Shown here: positions 25,455 through 33,062 of the stretch, in pieces
Numbering within the stretch: the stretch's first letter is position 1
Layout of the letters: each line of letters begins with the position of its first letter
Origin: Gammaproteobacteria bacterium
GTDB lineage: Bacteria > Pseudomonadota > Gammaproteobacteria > SZUA-152
Reading direction: 5' to 3'
Assembly: GCA_013152545.1 (NCBI GenBank)
Contig: JAADGF010000041.1
Span: 1-33,062 of the forward strand
Length of the DNA stretch: 33,062 nucleotides
Notes under the pieces: model-generated
The model's database searches: none
What the model was told of the DNA's origin: nothing
The model's input: only the letters and a program-made list of their open reading frames with translations
Program-made: the position numbers and the translations under genes

Positions 25455-27647
25455 TTATTGAGATTGCCACGAAAAATAGTTGCACTTTGGATAATCTGTA
25501 CAGCCAGTAAAGGGTTTGCCAGCATTCTTGCCAGTTTTCACTGAACGCTGCACTAAGGTGCCGGATTTACATTGTGGGCACAGTGAACCGGCCTTTGCTG
25601 ATAGCTCGCCGGCATTGGTGATTGATGCGGTTCGTCGTGATGCACTTCTTGGTTTAGTGTTGCCTGGTTTTCCACGGTTATCTGGATAGGTGGTCTTACA
25701 GTGCGGATAAGCGCTACAGCCCCAAAAGAAACCGTTTTTACCTTTGCGTCTTTGTAAGGGGCTGCTACAGTCGGGGCAAGCATGTTGCACCTCACGATTG
25801 CTTTCGGAGAACGGTTGTGACATCGGGTTATTTTGTCTGCTTTGTTGTGTTGCACGATGCAGGATATCAGTAACCCATTGGGTTTGGTTGTCGATGAATG
25901 TGTTGAGATCGCCGCGTCCCTGTGCGATATCATCCAACTCTTGCTCCCATAGTGCCGTGGTGATCGGGTCTTTAATTTCGTCGGGCAGTATAGCAATGAG
26001 TGCGCGCCCTGTTTGGGTGCTGACAATCTGTTTTTTTTGCTTCTGCAAGAAGTCGCGTTGCAACAGGGTTTCAATGATATTGGCTCGTGTCGCTTCAGTT
26101 CCGATGCCGGATGTTTCGCGCAGCACTTTTTTCAGTTTGGTATCCGTGATCAATTTACCGATCGACTTCATAGCGGCAATGAGGGTGCCTTCGGTGTAAC
26201 GGACGGGTGGTTTGGTCTGCTTGGTTTCGAGCGTCGCCTTTAACACATCGGCCGTTTCGCCAACGGTGGTGTTTGGTAACGTTTGGTTCTGGTCGTCTTG
26301 TTTATTCAGTTTGTTTTGAACCAATACAATGCGCCAACCTTCGATGCGTGGCACTTTTCCCGTGGTACGAAACCGTTCGTCCTTGATGCTGACGTCAATA
26401 ACAGTTTTGTCATACTCAAATGCTGGATAAAATTGGGCGATATAGTGGCGGCAGACCAGGGCATATATACGCCGTTCTTTTTCCGTCATTCGTGAGATAT
26501 TCGTTGGCGTGGCGGTGGGAATGATTGCATGGTGGGCAGTTACCTTCTTGTCGTTCCACATCCGGGTGGCTTGTGTGGGATTAGCGTTGTCTACAAGCGG
26601 GGTATAACGGTTGTCGGAGCGTTTGATTGCGGCGAGTACCGATTCCACCTCGGCGCGTTGTGATTGTGGCAGATAACGGCAGTCGGTACGAGGGTAGGTG
26701 AGTGCTTTGTGGGTTTCGTACAATGCTTGCGCGGTGTCCAAGACGTCTTTAGCGCCTATGCCCCAGCGTCTGGAGGCATCCTGTTGCAGCGATGACAGAT
26801 CGAAAGGCAGCGGAGGGGGTTCTTTTTCCCGCGTTATGTCAGCCTTGCTGATTTGTCCTTGCTGGCCCTTGATTTTCTGTATCACGGCGTGGGCTGCGGA
26901 TGGATCGATACAGCGGCCTTCGGTGTCGGCCACCGTTTTGGGTGGTAGCCATTTGGCCGTGAATTGGCCGTTGCTGACCGCAAACCTGGCATAGACATCA
27001 TAGTATGGTGTTGCTTTGAACTGCTCGATGCTCAAGTCGCGTTGTACCACGAGGTTAAGTGTTGGTGTTTGTACGCGACCTACCGATAGAACGCCTTCAT
27101 GACCGTTTTGTTGACCTATCAGTGTATAGGCGCGAGTCAGGTTCATGCCTACTAGCCAGTCAGCTCGGGCGCGGCCCAAGCCAGCAAAATAAAGTGGTTC
27201 GGTTTTGGCGCCGGGTAGTATGCTGGCTAACGCTTTACGGATACTGGCATCATCCAGCGCTGATAACCACAGCCGGAATGTCGCGCCGCGCCAACGACAA
27301 CGTTCCAACACTTCTCGGGCGATCGTTTCGCCTTCCCGGTCGGCATCGGTGGCCACCACGACTTCTGATGATGTGTGCAATAGGTGTTGCACAATCTTGT
27401 ATTGTTGACGCGCCGCTTTTTTAACCTCCAGTTTCCAGCGCTTTGGCACGATGGGCAGCGTTTCGAAACGCCACCGTTTGTAGGCTTTGTCGTAGGCGTC
27501 TGGCGGCAGCATTTCCAGCAGATGTCCAAAACACCACGTTACCACGGTGTTATTGCTTTGCAGGTACCCATCGCCTTGTTGCCGAATTCCAAGTACCCTC
27601 GCAATGTTGCGGGCCTGGGAGGGCTTTTCACATAAAAAAAGTTTCAC
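25455..27647 (-). CDS. topB: DNA topoisomerase III
   Basis: A 730-residue type IA topoisomerase that cuts one DNA strand, passes another and helps decatenate and resolve recombination intermediates. The N-terminal TOPRIM domain has FLCEKPSQARNIA (catalytic Glu) and VVVATDADREGE. Gly-rich segments such as SVGRVQTPTLNLVVQRD follow. The active-site Tyr318 lies in LTYPRTDCRYLP. The C-terminus carries two zinc-ribbon repeats (CPDCSSPLQRR ... CSAYPHC and CPQCKSGTLV ... CTDYPKC). GTG 27645-27647 is the start (MKLFLCEKP). The gene stands alone, with no operon partner here. Some integrative elements carry their own topB beside integrase or conjugation genes, but none are visible, so this may be the chromosomal copy. 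Confidence 0.94.
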   Translation of the reverse strand: MKLFLCEKPSQARNIARVLGIRQQGDGYLQSNNTVVTWCFGHLLEMLPPDAYDKAYKRWRFETLPIVPKRWKLEVKKAARQQYKIVQHLLHTSSEVVVATDADREGETIAREVLERCRWRGATFRLWLSALDDASIRKALASILPGAKTEPLYFAGLGRARADWLVGMNLTRAYTLIGQQNGHEGVLSVGRVQTPTLNLVVQRDLSIEQFKATPYYDVYARFAVSNGQFTAKWLPPKTVADTEGRCIDPSAAHAVIQKIKGQQGQISKADITREKEPPPLPFDLSSLQQDASRRWGIGAKDVLDTAQALYETHKALTYPRTDCRYLPQSQRAEVESVLAAIKRSDNRYTPLVDNANPTQATRMWNDKKVTAHHAIIPTATPTNISRMTEKERRIYALVCRHYIAQFYPAFEYDKTVIDVSIKDERFRTTGKVPRIEGWRIVLVQNKLNKQDDQNQTLPNTTVGETADVLKATLETKQTKPPVRYTEGTLIAAMKSIGKLITDTKLKKVLRETSGIGTEATRANIIETLLQRDFLQKQKKQIVSTQTGRALIAILPDEIKDPITTALWEQELDDIAQGRGDLNTFIDNQTQWVTDILHRATQQSRQNNPMSQPFSESNREVQHACPDCSSPLQRRKGKNGFFWGCSAYPHCKTTYPDNRGKPGNTKPRSASRRTASITNAGELSAKAGSLCPQCKSGTLVQRSVKTGKNAGKPFTGCTDYPKCNYFSWQSQ

Positions 27648-28117
27648 AAGAGACCTCGTTAGTAAAACCGGCCGGTTACTTCCAGCGTAGCGTAGTTTTC
27701 ATCATATCGACTTTCCAATAACGGTGCGTTTTTGTTATTTTCCGGTTTATACTCGCTACCGTTTCTGAGCTAAGCACTTAACCTTGATTTGCCGTATTTT
27801 ATCAACTGCGATCAACGCGGCGATGGGGCCGTTGATTGGCCTTGTCGGTCAAAGTCTCGTCTACGAACCCCAAAGCCTCATCCTTAATTTTATTCCATTC
27901 CCCTGGAACGGATGAAATCACCCTGCTTGGTATGGCCGCTTTAGCGATCAGTGAATCACAAAATGAAACTGTTTATCGTGGAGATCACTATTTTTGTCAC
28001 GACAAAGAAAAATAAAATTTATAATGCTCATCGAGTAGGCTAGCATGGCGCCTTACGGTCAGCTCAGTGGAATGGCACAAACAATCGACACTTTAGATCG
28101 TCTGCTGAAATTGATCG
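27648..28117. other. intergenic region between topB and GFA gene
   Basis: About 470 bases with no convincing gene. A perfect 12-base palindrome (AACCGGCCGGTT, 27666-27677) sits about 19 bases upstream of the topB start codon and could be an operator or part of the 5' untranslated region. Otherwise I see only short frames without ribosome sites. Confidence 0.45.
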
Positions 28118-28561
28118 TTATGCGTGATTTTTCTCAGTCCATAACGTCATCAGCGCTGACATTTTGGGCTGCTTCTGATATTTTTTAGTGGTTTCGTCTA
28201 GTAAAACCCATGGCTGAGCACTTCGAAGCCACAAATGAGCAACAGGTTTAAACCATGCTGTGTCGTCAAATGTACCGGGCTTCAGGGCCGTATAATCAGG
28301 CATTTCAGTTGCCATGAACCATAGCGCAGAGCCACATGTTTCACAATGATTCCTTTGGACTTCTGTGCCATTATGCTCAAAGGTGTTAATCGCGCAGTTT
28401 CCCTTAATAATTTCAATGTCGCTACTATTGACGATCATTGATAGTGTAAAAGCGGAACCTGTTGAAGTCTGACAATCCGTACAATGGCATGTATAGCATG
28501 TCAGTGGCTCACCGTTGAATTGGTAACGTACAGCTCGACATTGACAACCCCCTTGATGCAT
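28118..28561 (-). CDS. GFA-family zinc protein (glutathione-dependent formaldehyde-activating-like)
   Basis: A 147-residue protein with the GFA/CENP-V fold. The zinc-binding cysteines are visible as GGCQCRAVRY, CYTCHCTDCQ and HCETCGSALWF. Named for an enzyme that forms S-hydroxymethylglutathione, most relatives have unknown substrates, so I use only the family name. The start is MHQGGCQCRAV. It is transcribed away from the T6SS genes and shows no operon partner. The family is common in free-living proteobacteria and its presence here is unremarkable. Confidence 0.88.
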   Translation of the reverse strand: MHQGGCQCRAVRYQFNGEPLTCYTCHCTDCQTSTGSAFTLSMIVNSSDIEIIKGNCAINTFEHNGTEVQRNHCETCGSALWFMATEMPDYTALKPGTFDDTAWFKPVAHLWLRSAQPWVLLDETTKKYQKQPKMSALMTLWTEKNHA

Positions 28562-29208
28562 TTTAGTTCTCCTTGGTTTTAACGAAAATGGTTTTAACGA
28601 AAATAACGACTAAACTCACTGGCGCGTCCGGTGGGCGTATTGTGCACACCCGTGGTGGGCATGATTTCAGCTGCATGACCTTAATTAGACGATAATGACC
28701 AGAGAAAGGCAAGTACTGGCAGTGAAGCTATTGTGTCTTCATGCACTCTTTTTTCTTCCCAATATGAAGTATCCTCGAAGGAAGAGTCCGAGAGATATTG
28801 GCATCATTATGGATGAAGATATTGAATAAACCATTAATGCAGGCAGGGCATGATCGTCGCTGACACAAACATTATTGCGGGTTTTTTCTACTCAGTTCTT
28901 ACTCAAAACTGGTCGATACTGTCTATAAATTTGATTTTGAAATAGTTTTGCAACACCTGATTTTTGAGCGAATTTTTTATTTTATCCGACTTTAATAAAG
29001 TGCATCAAGGGATTGTACGGGCTGTCGTGATCCTTTTGTTTTTGTGAACTATTACCATTTTCATTTCGTTTGTTTACTTATACATTTATATACAATACTC
29101 TTCCTCTACAGCATTCTGTATCTTTTTATGTAGTAAGCTATTGCTACATGAAATACTACAAAAAAAACCGTTGAAACAGAAAACAGAAAGTATCGGCAAG
29201 GAGCGATA
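28562..29208. other. intergenic region upstream of vgrG
   Basis: About 650 bases between divergent genes, including a 15-base tandem repeat next to the GFA start. I searched by eye for a sigma-54 site and found only an imperfect TGGCA string near 28714, without correctly spaced GC. The AAGGAG at 29199-29204 is the ribosome site for vgrG at 29209. No gene is visible. Confidence 0.5.
28575..28604. repeat. 15-bp perfect tandem duplication
   Basis: GGTTTTAACGAAAAT occurs twice without a gap, about 14 bases upstream of the GFA-family start on the minus strand. The copy number may vary between strains. Confidence 0.85.
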
Positions 29209-31284
29209 ATGGCTATACTCACGGGTAATACTGCGCTATTGAGCTTTGAAATCAAGGGCGTAGCCGCGTCTTTCCGGGTGGTTGAATTTCATGGCACGGA
29301 GGCAAATTCGGTTTTATTTGCATACACTGTGCAGTTAATTTGTAGCAGTGCCGAACCGCACATTCCAGCTACCGATGTGTTAGCGCAAACCGCCACCCTT
29401 ACTGTACACGATGAACAAGGCGGTACTGCGCGCTATATCCACGGTGCAGTGGTCAGCTTTACTCAAGGCGAAGAAAGTGAGCGCTGGGCGCATTATACCC
29501 TGATATTGCGGCCACAAATATGGCGCTTAAGCTTGCGCCAGGACTGCCGGATTTTTCAACAGCAGGCGGTACCGGACATCATTGAAGCTGTGCTGCAAGG
29601 CGCCGGTATAGCCGCTGATCATTACCGCCTGGCCTTGTATCTCAATTATGAGCCTCGTGACTATTGCGTTCAATACCAGGAATCCGATCTGGACTTTATC
29701 GCCCGATTGATGCGGGAAGAGGGCATTTTTTACTTCTTCGAACACCGTGCAGACCAGCACATCATGGTGCTAAGCGATGCTTACCAGATCCATGTTGATA
29801 TCCCGGCTCCGGCACAGATCCCTTACCATCGACCGACTGGGCTGGTTCCCGAAGAAGACAGTGTGTATCCGTTCACGCAGACCGAGTTAATTCAAACCGG
29901 GCAAGTCAGTCTCAGTGATTTCAATTTTGAAAAGCCCGACCTGAGTCTACAAACCAGTCAACAACATGATATTGACCAAGACTTGGAGGTTTATGACTAC
30001 CCGGGACGCTATATACTACCGGAGCCAGGCGGTCAGTACGCCAATGTACGCCTGGAAGCATTGCAAGTGGCACGTAACAGCGCCCGCGGCAGCAGTGACT
30101 GCCGACGCTTCATGGCCGGACACAGTTTTACATTGAACCGGCATTCGCACCCCGGTTTGAATCAACGCTATGTGCTAACGTCCGTTACTCTCAGCGCCAA
30201 ACAACCCCAGGCATTGGGGGAGGAAGCCAGTGAAGAAGGCACTCATTACCAGGCCGATTTTCAGTGCATTCCTGCCGAAGTCCAATTTCGTGCCGCCGAT
30301 GATCCTAAGAAACCCAAACCAGTGGTGGTTGGAGTACAAACCGCCATTGTGGTGGGACCGCCCGGGGAGGAAATCTATGTGGATGAACACGGCCGGGTTA
30401 AAGTGCAATTTCATTGGGACCGTAATGGACAAAACAATGAACGCAGCTCATGCTGGATCCGGGTGAGTCAGCTATGGGCGGGTGAGCAATGGGGGGCGAT
30501 GTTCATCCCCCGTATCGGCCAGGAGGTGATCGTGGATTTTGTCAACGGTGACCCCGACAGGCCGATTATCACCGGACGGGTGTACCATGGTAATAATACA
30601 CCGCCGTATAATTTACCCGCCGAAAAAACCAAAAGCACCCTAAAAACCCGCAGTAGCTCTGGCGGCACAGCCGACAACTTCAATGAACTGCGTTTTGAGG
30701 ACAAAAAAGGTGAAGAACAACTTTATATTCATGCAGAGAAGAATCAAGATAATGTTGTCGAAAATGACGAAACCACCGAAGTTGGCCACGACCGCACCGA
30801 AAACATTGGTAATGACGAAACCATTACCATTGGTAATGACCGCACGGAAAATGTAGGTAACAATGAAAGCATTACCATCGGTAATAACCGCACCGAAAAC
30901 GTCAGCAAAAATGAAGATATCACCATTGGTGAAAATCGCACAGAAAGCGTGGGTAAAAATGAGTCCATCAGTATTGCTGAAAATCGTGACCGGTCGGTTG
31001 GAAAAAATGAATCAATTACCATCGGTAAGGATTTGACGGAAGACGTTGGCAAGAACATGACCCTGAGTGTCGGCGATGACCAAAAAATAAGCATTGGAAA
31101 AAACCTGTCAATTATAGTTGGTAAAAAAACCGTCATCGATGCGGGTGACTCGCTCACCCTTAATTGTGGTGGCGCCAGCATTATTTTAAAGAAAAATGGT
31201 AAAATTCAGATCACCGGTAAGGAGGTTAATGTTAAAGCCAGTGGTAATATCAAACTGAAGGGATCGAACATTGCTGAGAACTAG
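29209..31284 (+). CDS. vgrG: T6SS spike protein VgrG (TssI)
   Basis: A 691-residue VgrG. The gp27-like N-terminal part includes YCVQYQESDLDFIARLMREE and GIFYFFEH. The gp5-like OB domain has EEIYVDEHGRVKVQFHWDR followed by CWIRVSQLWAGEQWGAMFIP and GDPDRPIITGRVYHGNN. The C-terminal needle is a beta-helix built from seven 16-residue repeats (30790-31125), consensus NRTENVGKNESITIGx. The tail ends with IQITGKEVNVKASG. VgrG trimers sit at the tip of the type VI secretion tube and carry effectors. No extra C-terminal enzymatic domain follows, so cargo probably binds through the downstream genes. A strong ribosome site (AAGGAG) precedes the ATG. Confidence 0.95.
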   Translation: MAILTGNTALLSFEIKGVAASFRVVEFHGTEANSVLFAYTVQLICSSAEPHIPATDVLAQTATLTVHDEQGGTARYIHGAVVSFTQGEESERWAHYTLILRPQIWRLSLRQDCRIFQQQAVPDIIEAVLQGAGIAADHYRLALYLNYEPRDYCVQYQESDLDFIARLMREEGIFYFFEHRADQHIMVLSDAYQIHVDIPAPAQIPYHRPTGLVPEEDSVYPFTQTELIQTGQVSLSDFNFEKPDLSLQTSQQHDIDQDLEVYDYPGRYILPEPGGQYANVRLEALQVARNSARGSSDCRRFMAGHSFTLNRHSHPGLNQRYVLTSVTLSAKQPQALGEEASEEGTHYQADFQCIPAEVQFRAADDPKKPKPVVVGVQTAIVVGPPGEEIYVDEHGRVKVQFHWDRNGQNNERSSCWIRVSQLWAGEQWGAMFIPRIGQEVIVDFVNGDPDRPIITGRVYHGNNTPPYNLPAEKTKSTLKTRSSSGGTADNFNELRFEDKKGEEQLYIHAEKNQDNVVENDETTEVGHDRTENIGNDETITIGNDRTENVGNNESITIGNNRTENVSKNEDITIGENRTESVGKNESISIAENRDRSVGKNESITIGKDLTEDVGKNMTLSVGDDQKISIGKNLSIIVGKKTVIDAGDSLTLNCGGASIILKKNGKIQITGKEVNVKASGNIKLKGSNIAEN
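30790..31125 (+). repeat. seven 48-bp repeats encoding the VgrG beta-helix
   Basis: Seven consecutive 48-base units start at 30790 and each encodes 16 residues. The first (DRTENIGNDETITIGN) and second (DRTENVGNNESITIGN) are nearly identical, and later ones diverge (NRDRSVGKNESITIGK, DQKISIGKNLSIIVGK). The gradient of similarity suggests recent duplication at the N-terminal side, so needle length could vary between strains. Confidence 0.85.
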
Positions 31285-31307
31285 GTAACCAAAACACAGG
31301 GGATAAT

Positions 31308-31808
31308 ATGACCATACACAATCAACACATCATCGCTTACCCATCCATTGCGGGGTTTCAGACAGGGACTGTTGAGGAAATTACCCGGGAAGGTTTGATT
31401 GCGGTTAATACCGGCATGACGACGATTGTATGCCATTTTGTTCGTAACAGCACTGCGTCACCACCGGCAATCAACGTGGGTGCTGCTGTTCTCTATGTAC
31501 TCTCAGCGTCTGAGGATGAAATCGGCTATGTACTTGGGCTTGTTGAGCCATACCAGCCAAAGGCCGATCGATTAGCCGAAAAACGGACCCGGCAGCAGCT
31601 CCAACGACCGGGTCATCATGCTCCAGAAACAACCACCATTGAAGATGAAGTAGTACACATCAAAGCGCACAAAGGTTTAGTGATTGAGTGTGGTACCGGC
31701 AGCATTACCATTACCCAGGATGGCAAGGTACAGATTAAAGGTAAGGAATTACTCAGCCGTGCCCGCGGCATGAGCCGGATCAAGGGGGCGGGTGTTAACA
31801 TTAACTGA
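31308..31808 (+). CDS. T6SS-associated DUF6484-type protein
   Basis: A 166-residue protein encoded 23 bases after vgrG. The N-terminal part (GFQTGTVEEITREGLIAVN) matches a small beta-barrel-like domain seen in DUF6484 proteins beside vgrG genes. The C-terminal 45 residues (GLVIECGTGSITITQDGKVQ, then IKGKE) resemble the end of the VgrG in this window. The family is usually found with DUF2169 and PAAR-like proteins and is thought to help load effectors onto VgrG. Whether it binds VgrG directly is inference. The ATG at 31308 follows GGGGA. Confidence 0.78.
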   Translation: MTIHNQHIIAYPSIAGFQTGTVEEITREGLIAVNTGMTTIVCHFVRNSTASPPAINVGAAVLYVLSASEDEIGYVLGLVEPYQPKADRLAEKRTRQQLQRPGHHAPETTTIEDEVVHIKAHKGLVIECGTGSITITQDGKVQIKGKELLSRARGMSRIKGAGVNIN

Positions 31809-31874
31809 TGCCAAATCTAATGGCTAGGGCAATGGTATCTGGATGACGGTGTTAAAAACGACAGCTTATCGAAA

Positions 31875-32996
31875 ATGGCTTATCAAGGACTAAAAAACAA
31901 AACCCCCTTTGCGGCGGAACTTGCTTTATTGGCAGACGAAGCGGGCCGGGAAGTATTGCTGGTGCTGGTTAAGGCCACCTACCGCATCATAGCGGCCACA
32001 GCAGAGCGCACGGTACGCCATCTAATACAACCCACAGCACAGGCAAAATTCTCGGCACAACAAGATTATCTCGACTTGGCCGAAGAGCAACGGCCGGTCA
32101 ATCTGGCTGGCGAATATTATGGTGAGCCCGGCAAAACCAGCCTCAAGTACGCCCCGGAGGCCAGTTTTGCCAAACCCGGCACGGACATCGCGCTGATTGG
32201 CCATGCCCATGTCCCCACTGAACACCCGGCGGTGACGCAATTGGACGTTACCCTCAGCGTTGGCGCTGTGAGCAAAACCGTGCGCGTGTTTGGTGACCGT
32301 GTGTGGCAACGCAAGCCACTCCTGTCTTGGCGAATCTCGCCACCTCAAGCTTTTACCACCTTGCCCCTGGTGTACGAACGTGCTTTTGGCGGGGTTGATG
32401 ACACGCCGGACGATGATCGTGATAAAGCGTATGAACCGCGCAACCCGGTTGGCACTGGTTTGATCGCCACAAAATCCCGGTTAGCCGAGGTGCCACTGCC
32501 AAACCTGGAAGATCCACGGGAACTCATCCAACGGGTCAAAGATCGTCCGGTGCCCGCAGGGTTCGGCTTTATCTGCCCGGACTGGGAACCCAGGAAAAGC
32601 CGTGCGGGGACTTATGACGACGCATGGCAAACCGCCCGCATGCCCAGCTTGCCAACGAATTTCGAGCGCCGCTTTCTTAACGCTGCCCATCCCGACTTGC
32701 AAACAAAGGGGTATTTACAGGGAAATGAGACGGTCGATATCATCAATGCCTCGCCACAGGGCAGACTGACCTTTTCATTACCCGGGTGCAATCCCATAAT
32801 GGCGGTAAAAATGCTCAATGAACCGCCAACCGCATTGGAAACCCGCTTGGACAGCCTCGTCATCAATACCGATGACCACACCGTACAGTTGCTCTGGTGT
32901 GGTAGCGTGGAGATTCACGATAGACTCTATGAGTTGGAAAACATTGAAACAATGCTGTCTCACGACGCAGAGCAACAACGCGTCTCAAGTGGCTAG
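31875..32996 (+). CDS. T6SS-associated DUF2169 protein (probable effector adaptor)
   Basis: A 373-residue protein of the DUF2169 family. Features include GEYYGEPGKTSLKYAPE, DIALIGHAHVP, VRVFGDRVWQR and PLVYERAFGG, with GFGFICPDWEPRKSRAGTYD further on. DUF2169 proteins are encoded between vgrG and PAAR/DUF4150 or effector genes and are regarded as adaptors or chaperones for spike-borne effectors. The start MAYQGLKNKTPFAAEL at 31875 fits the family. It is co-directional with the two preceding genes. The next gene, probably PAAR-like or an effector, lies beyond the window. The stop codon falls inside a tandem repeat. Confidence 0.9.
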   Translation: MAYQGLKNKTPFAAELALLADEAGREVLLVLVKATYRIIAATAERTVRHLIQPTAQAKFSAQQDYLDLAEEQRPVNLAGEYYGEPGKTSLKYAPEASFAKPGTDIALIGHAHVPTEHPAVTQLDVTLSVGAVSKTVRVFGDRVWQRKPLLSWRISPPQAFTTLPLVYERAFGGVDDTPDDDRDKAYEPRNPVGTGLIATKSRLAEVPLPNLEDPRELIQRVKDRPVPAGFGFICPDWEPRKSRAGTYDDAWQTARMPSLPTNFERRFLNAAHPDLQTKGYLQGNETVDIINASPQGRLTFSLPGCNPIMAVKMLNEPPTALETRLDSLVINTDDHTVQLLWCGSVEIHDRLYELENIETMLSHDAEQQRVSSG

Positions 32997-33035
32997 ACAC
33001 AAGTAGGCTAGACACAAGTAGGATAGACACAAGTG
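32991..33035 (+). repeat. three 15-bp tandem repeats spanning the DUF2169 stop codon
   Basis: GGCTAGACACAAGTA occurs at 32991-33005 and 33006-33020, then GGATAGACACAAGTG at 33021-33035. The first copy holds the TAG stop codon, and each later copy has an in-frame TAG as well. The repeats end 15 bases before the next ribosome site. Confidence 0.9.
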
Positions 33036-33050
33036 GATAAATAAGAAAAG

Positions 33051-33056
33051 AGGAGA
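33051..33056 (+). promoter_or_regulatory. ribosome binding site of the next gene at the window edge
   Basis: AGGAGA ends six bases before the last base. If the next two bases beyond the window are TG, an ATG would start at 33062, with ideal spacing for a further T6SS gene. Confidence 0.5.
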
Positions 33057-33062
33057 GCAATA

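Noticed and set aside
28690-28735. Sigma-54 promoter for the T6SS genes
   Set aside because: The TGGCA string is present, but the expected GC at the -12 position is not at the right distance.
30744-31181. Minus-strand 145-codon frame inside vgrG
   Set aside because: It is the mirror of the 48-base repeats and gives a repetitive low-complexity product. The plus strand is clearly VgrG.
1-33062. CRISPR arrays
   Set aside because: All repeats found are short tandem or single inverted repeats without spacer-repeat periodicity, and no cas genes are present.

Overview
The window looks like a piece of a gammaproteobacterial chromosome of moderate GC content, probably marine or environmental. The evidence is a long-form LeuA next to an Lrp/AsnC regulator, a KefB/KefC-type antiporter, topoisomerase III and a type VI secretion (T6SS) vgrG module. 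I cannot name the genus from sequence reading alone.

Layout. Bases 1-408 are the 3' end of a TPR protein. A secreted protein with lectin-like modules follows (1290-2720). Then come leuA (minus strand), a divergent Lrp/AsnC regulator, a patch of decayed insertion sequences (an IS630-type fragment and an IS3-type OrfA fragment, 5334-5775) and a CPA2 cation/proton antiporter (minus strand).

The accessory core runs from 8039 to about 25289. Its first half (8039-18778) encodes a short-chain dehydrogenase, a three-part C-methyltransferase-like protein, an acetolactate-synthase-like TPP enzyme, an ATP-grasp ligase, a GH57-like protein, a Maf/DUF115 flagellin-glycosyltransferase-type protein, a small helical protein, and a second ATP-grasp paralogue whose active-site residues look lost. 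The second half (19025-24471) matches, in the same order, the four-enzyme pathway known from the Campylobacter jejuni capsule that makes the activated phosphoramidate donor: L-glutamine kinase (Cj1418), gamma-glutamyl-CDP-amidate hydrolase (Cj1417), CTP:phosphoglutamine cytidylyltransferase (Cj1416) and cytidine diphosphoramidate kinase (Cj1415). A methyltransferase gene is inserted before the last one. A convergent sulfotransferase-fold gene (24540-25289) ends the block. Because the Cj1415-type product carries a 3'-phosphate like PAPS, this protein is a candidate phosphoramidate transferase.

My main hypothesis is that this is a glycan-decoration locus that adds an (O-methyl) phosphoramidate group to a flagellar or other surface sugar, outside the Campylobacter capsule context. 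The pathway assignment rests on family motifs and gene order. The acceptor, the role of the upstream genes and the role of the sulfotransferase are inference.

The right end holds topB (minus strand), a GFA-family zinc protein (minus strand), and a T6SS module of vgrG, a DUF6484-type protein and a DUF2169-type protein. The window stops just after a ribosome binding site for the next gene.
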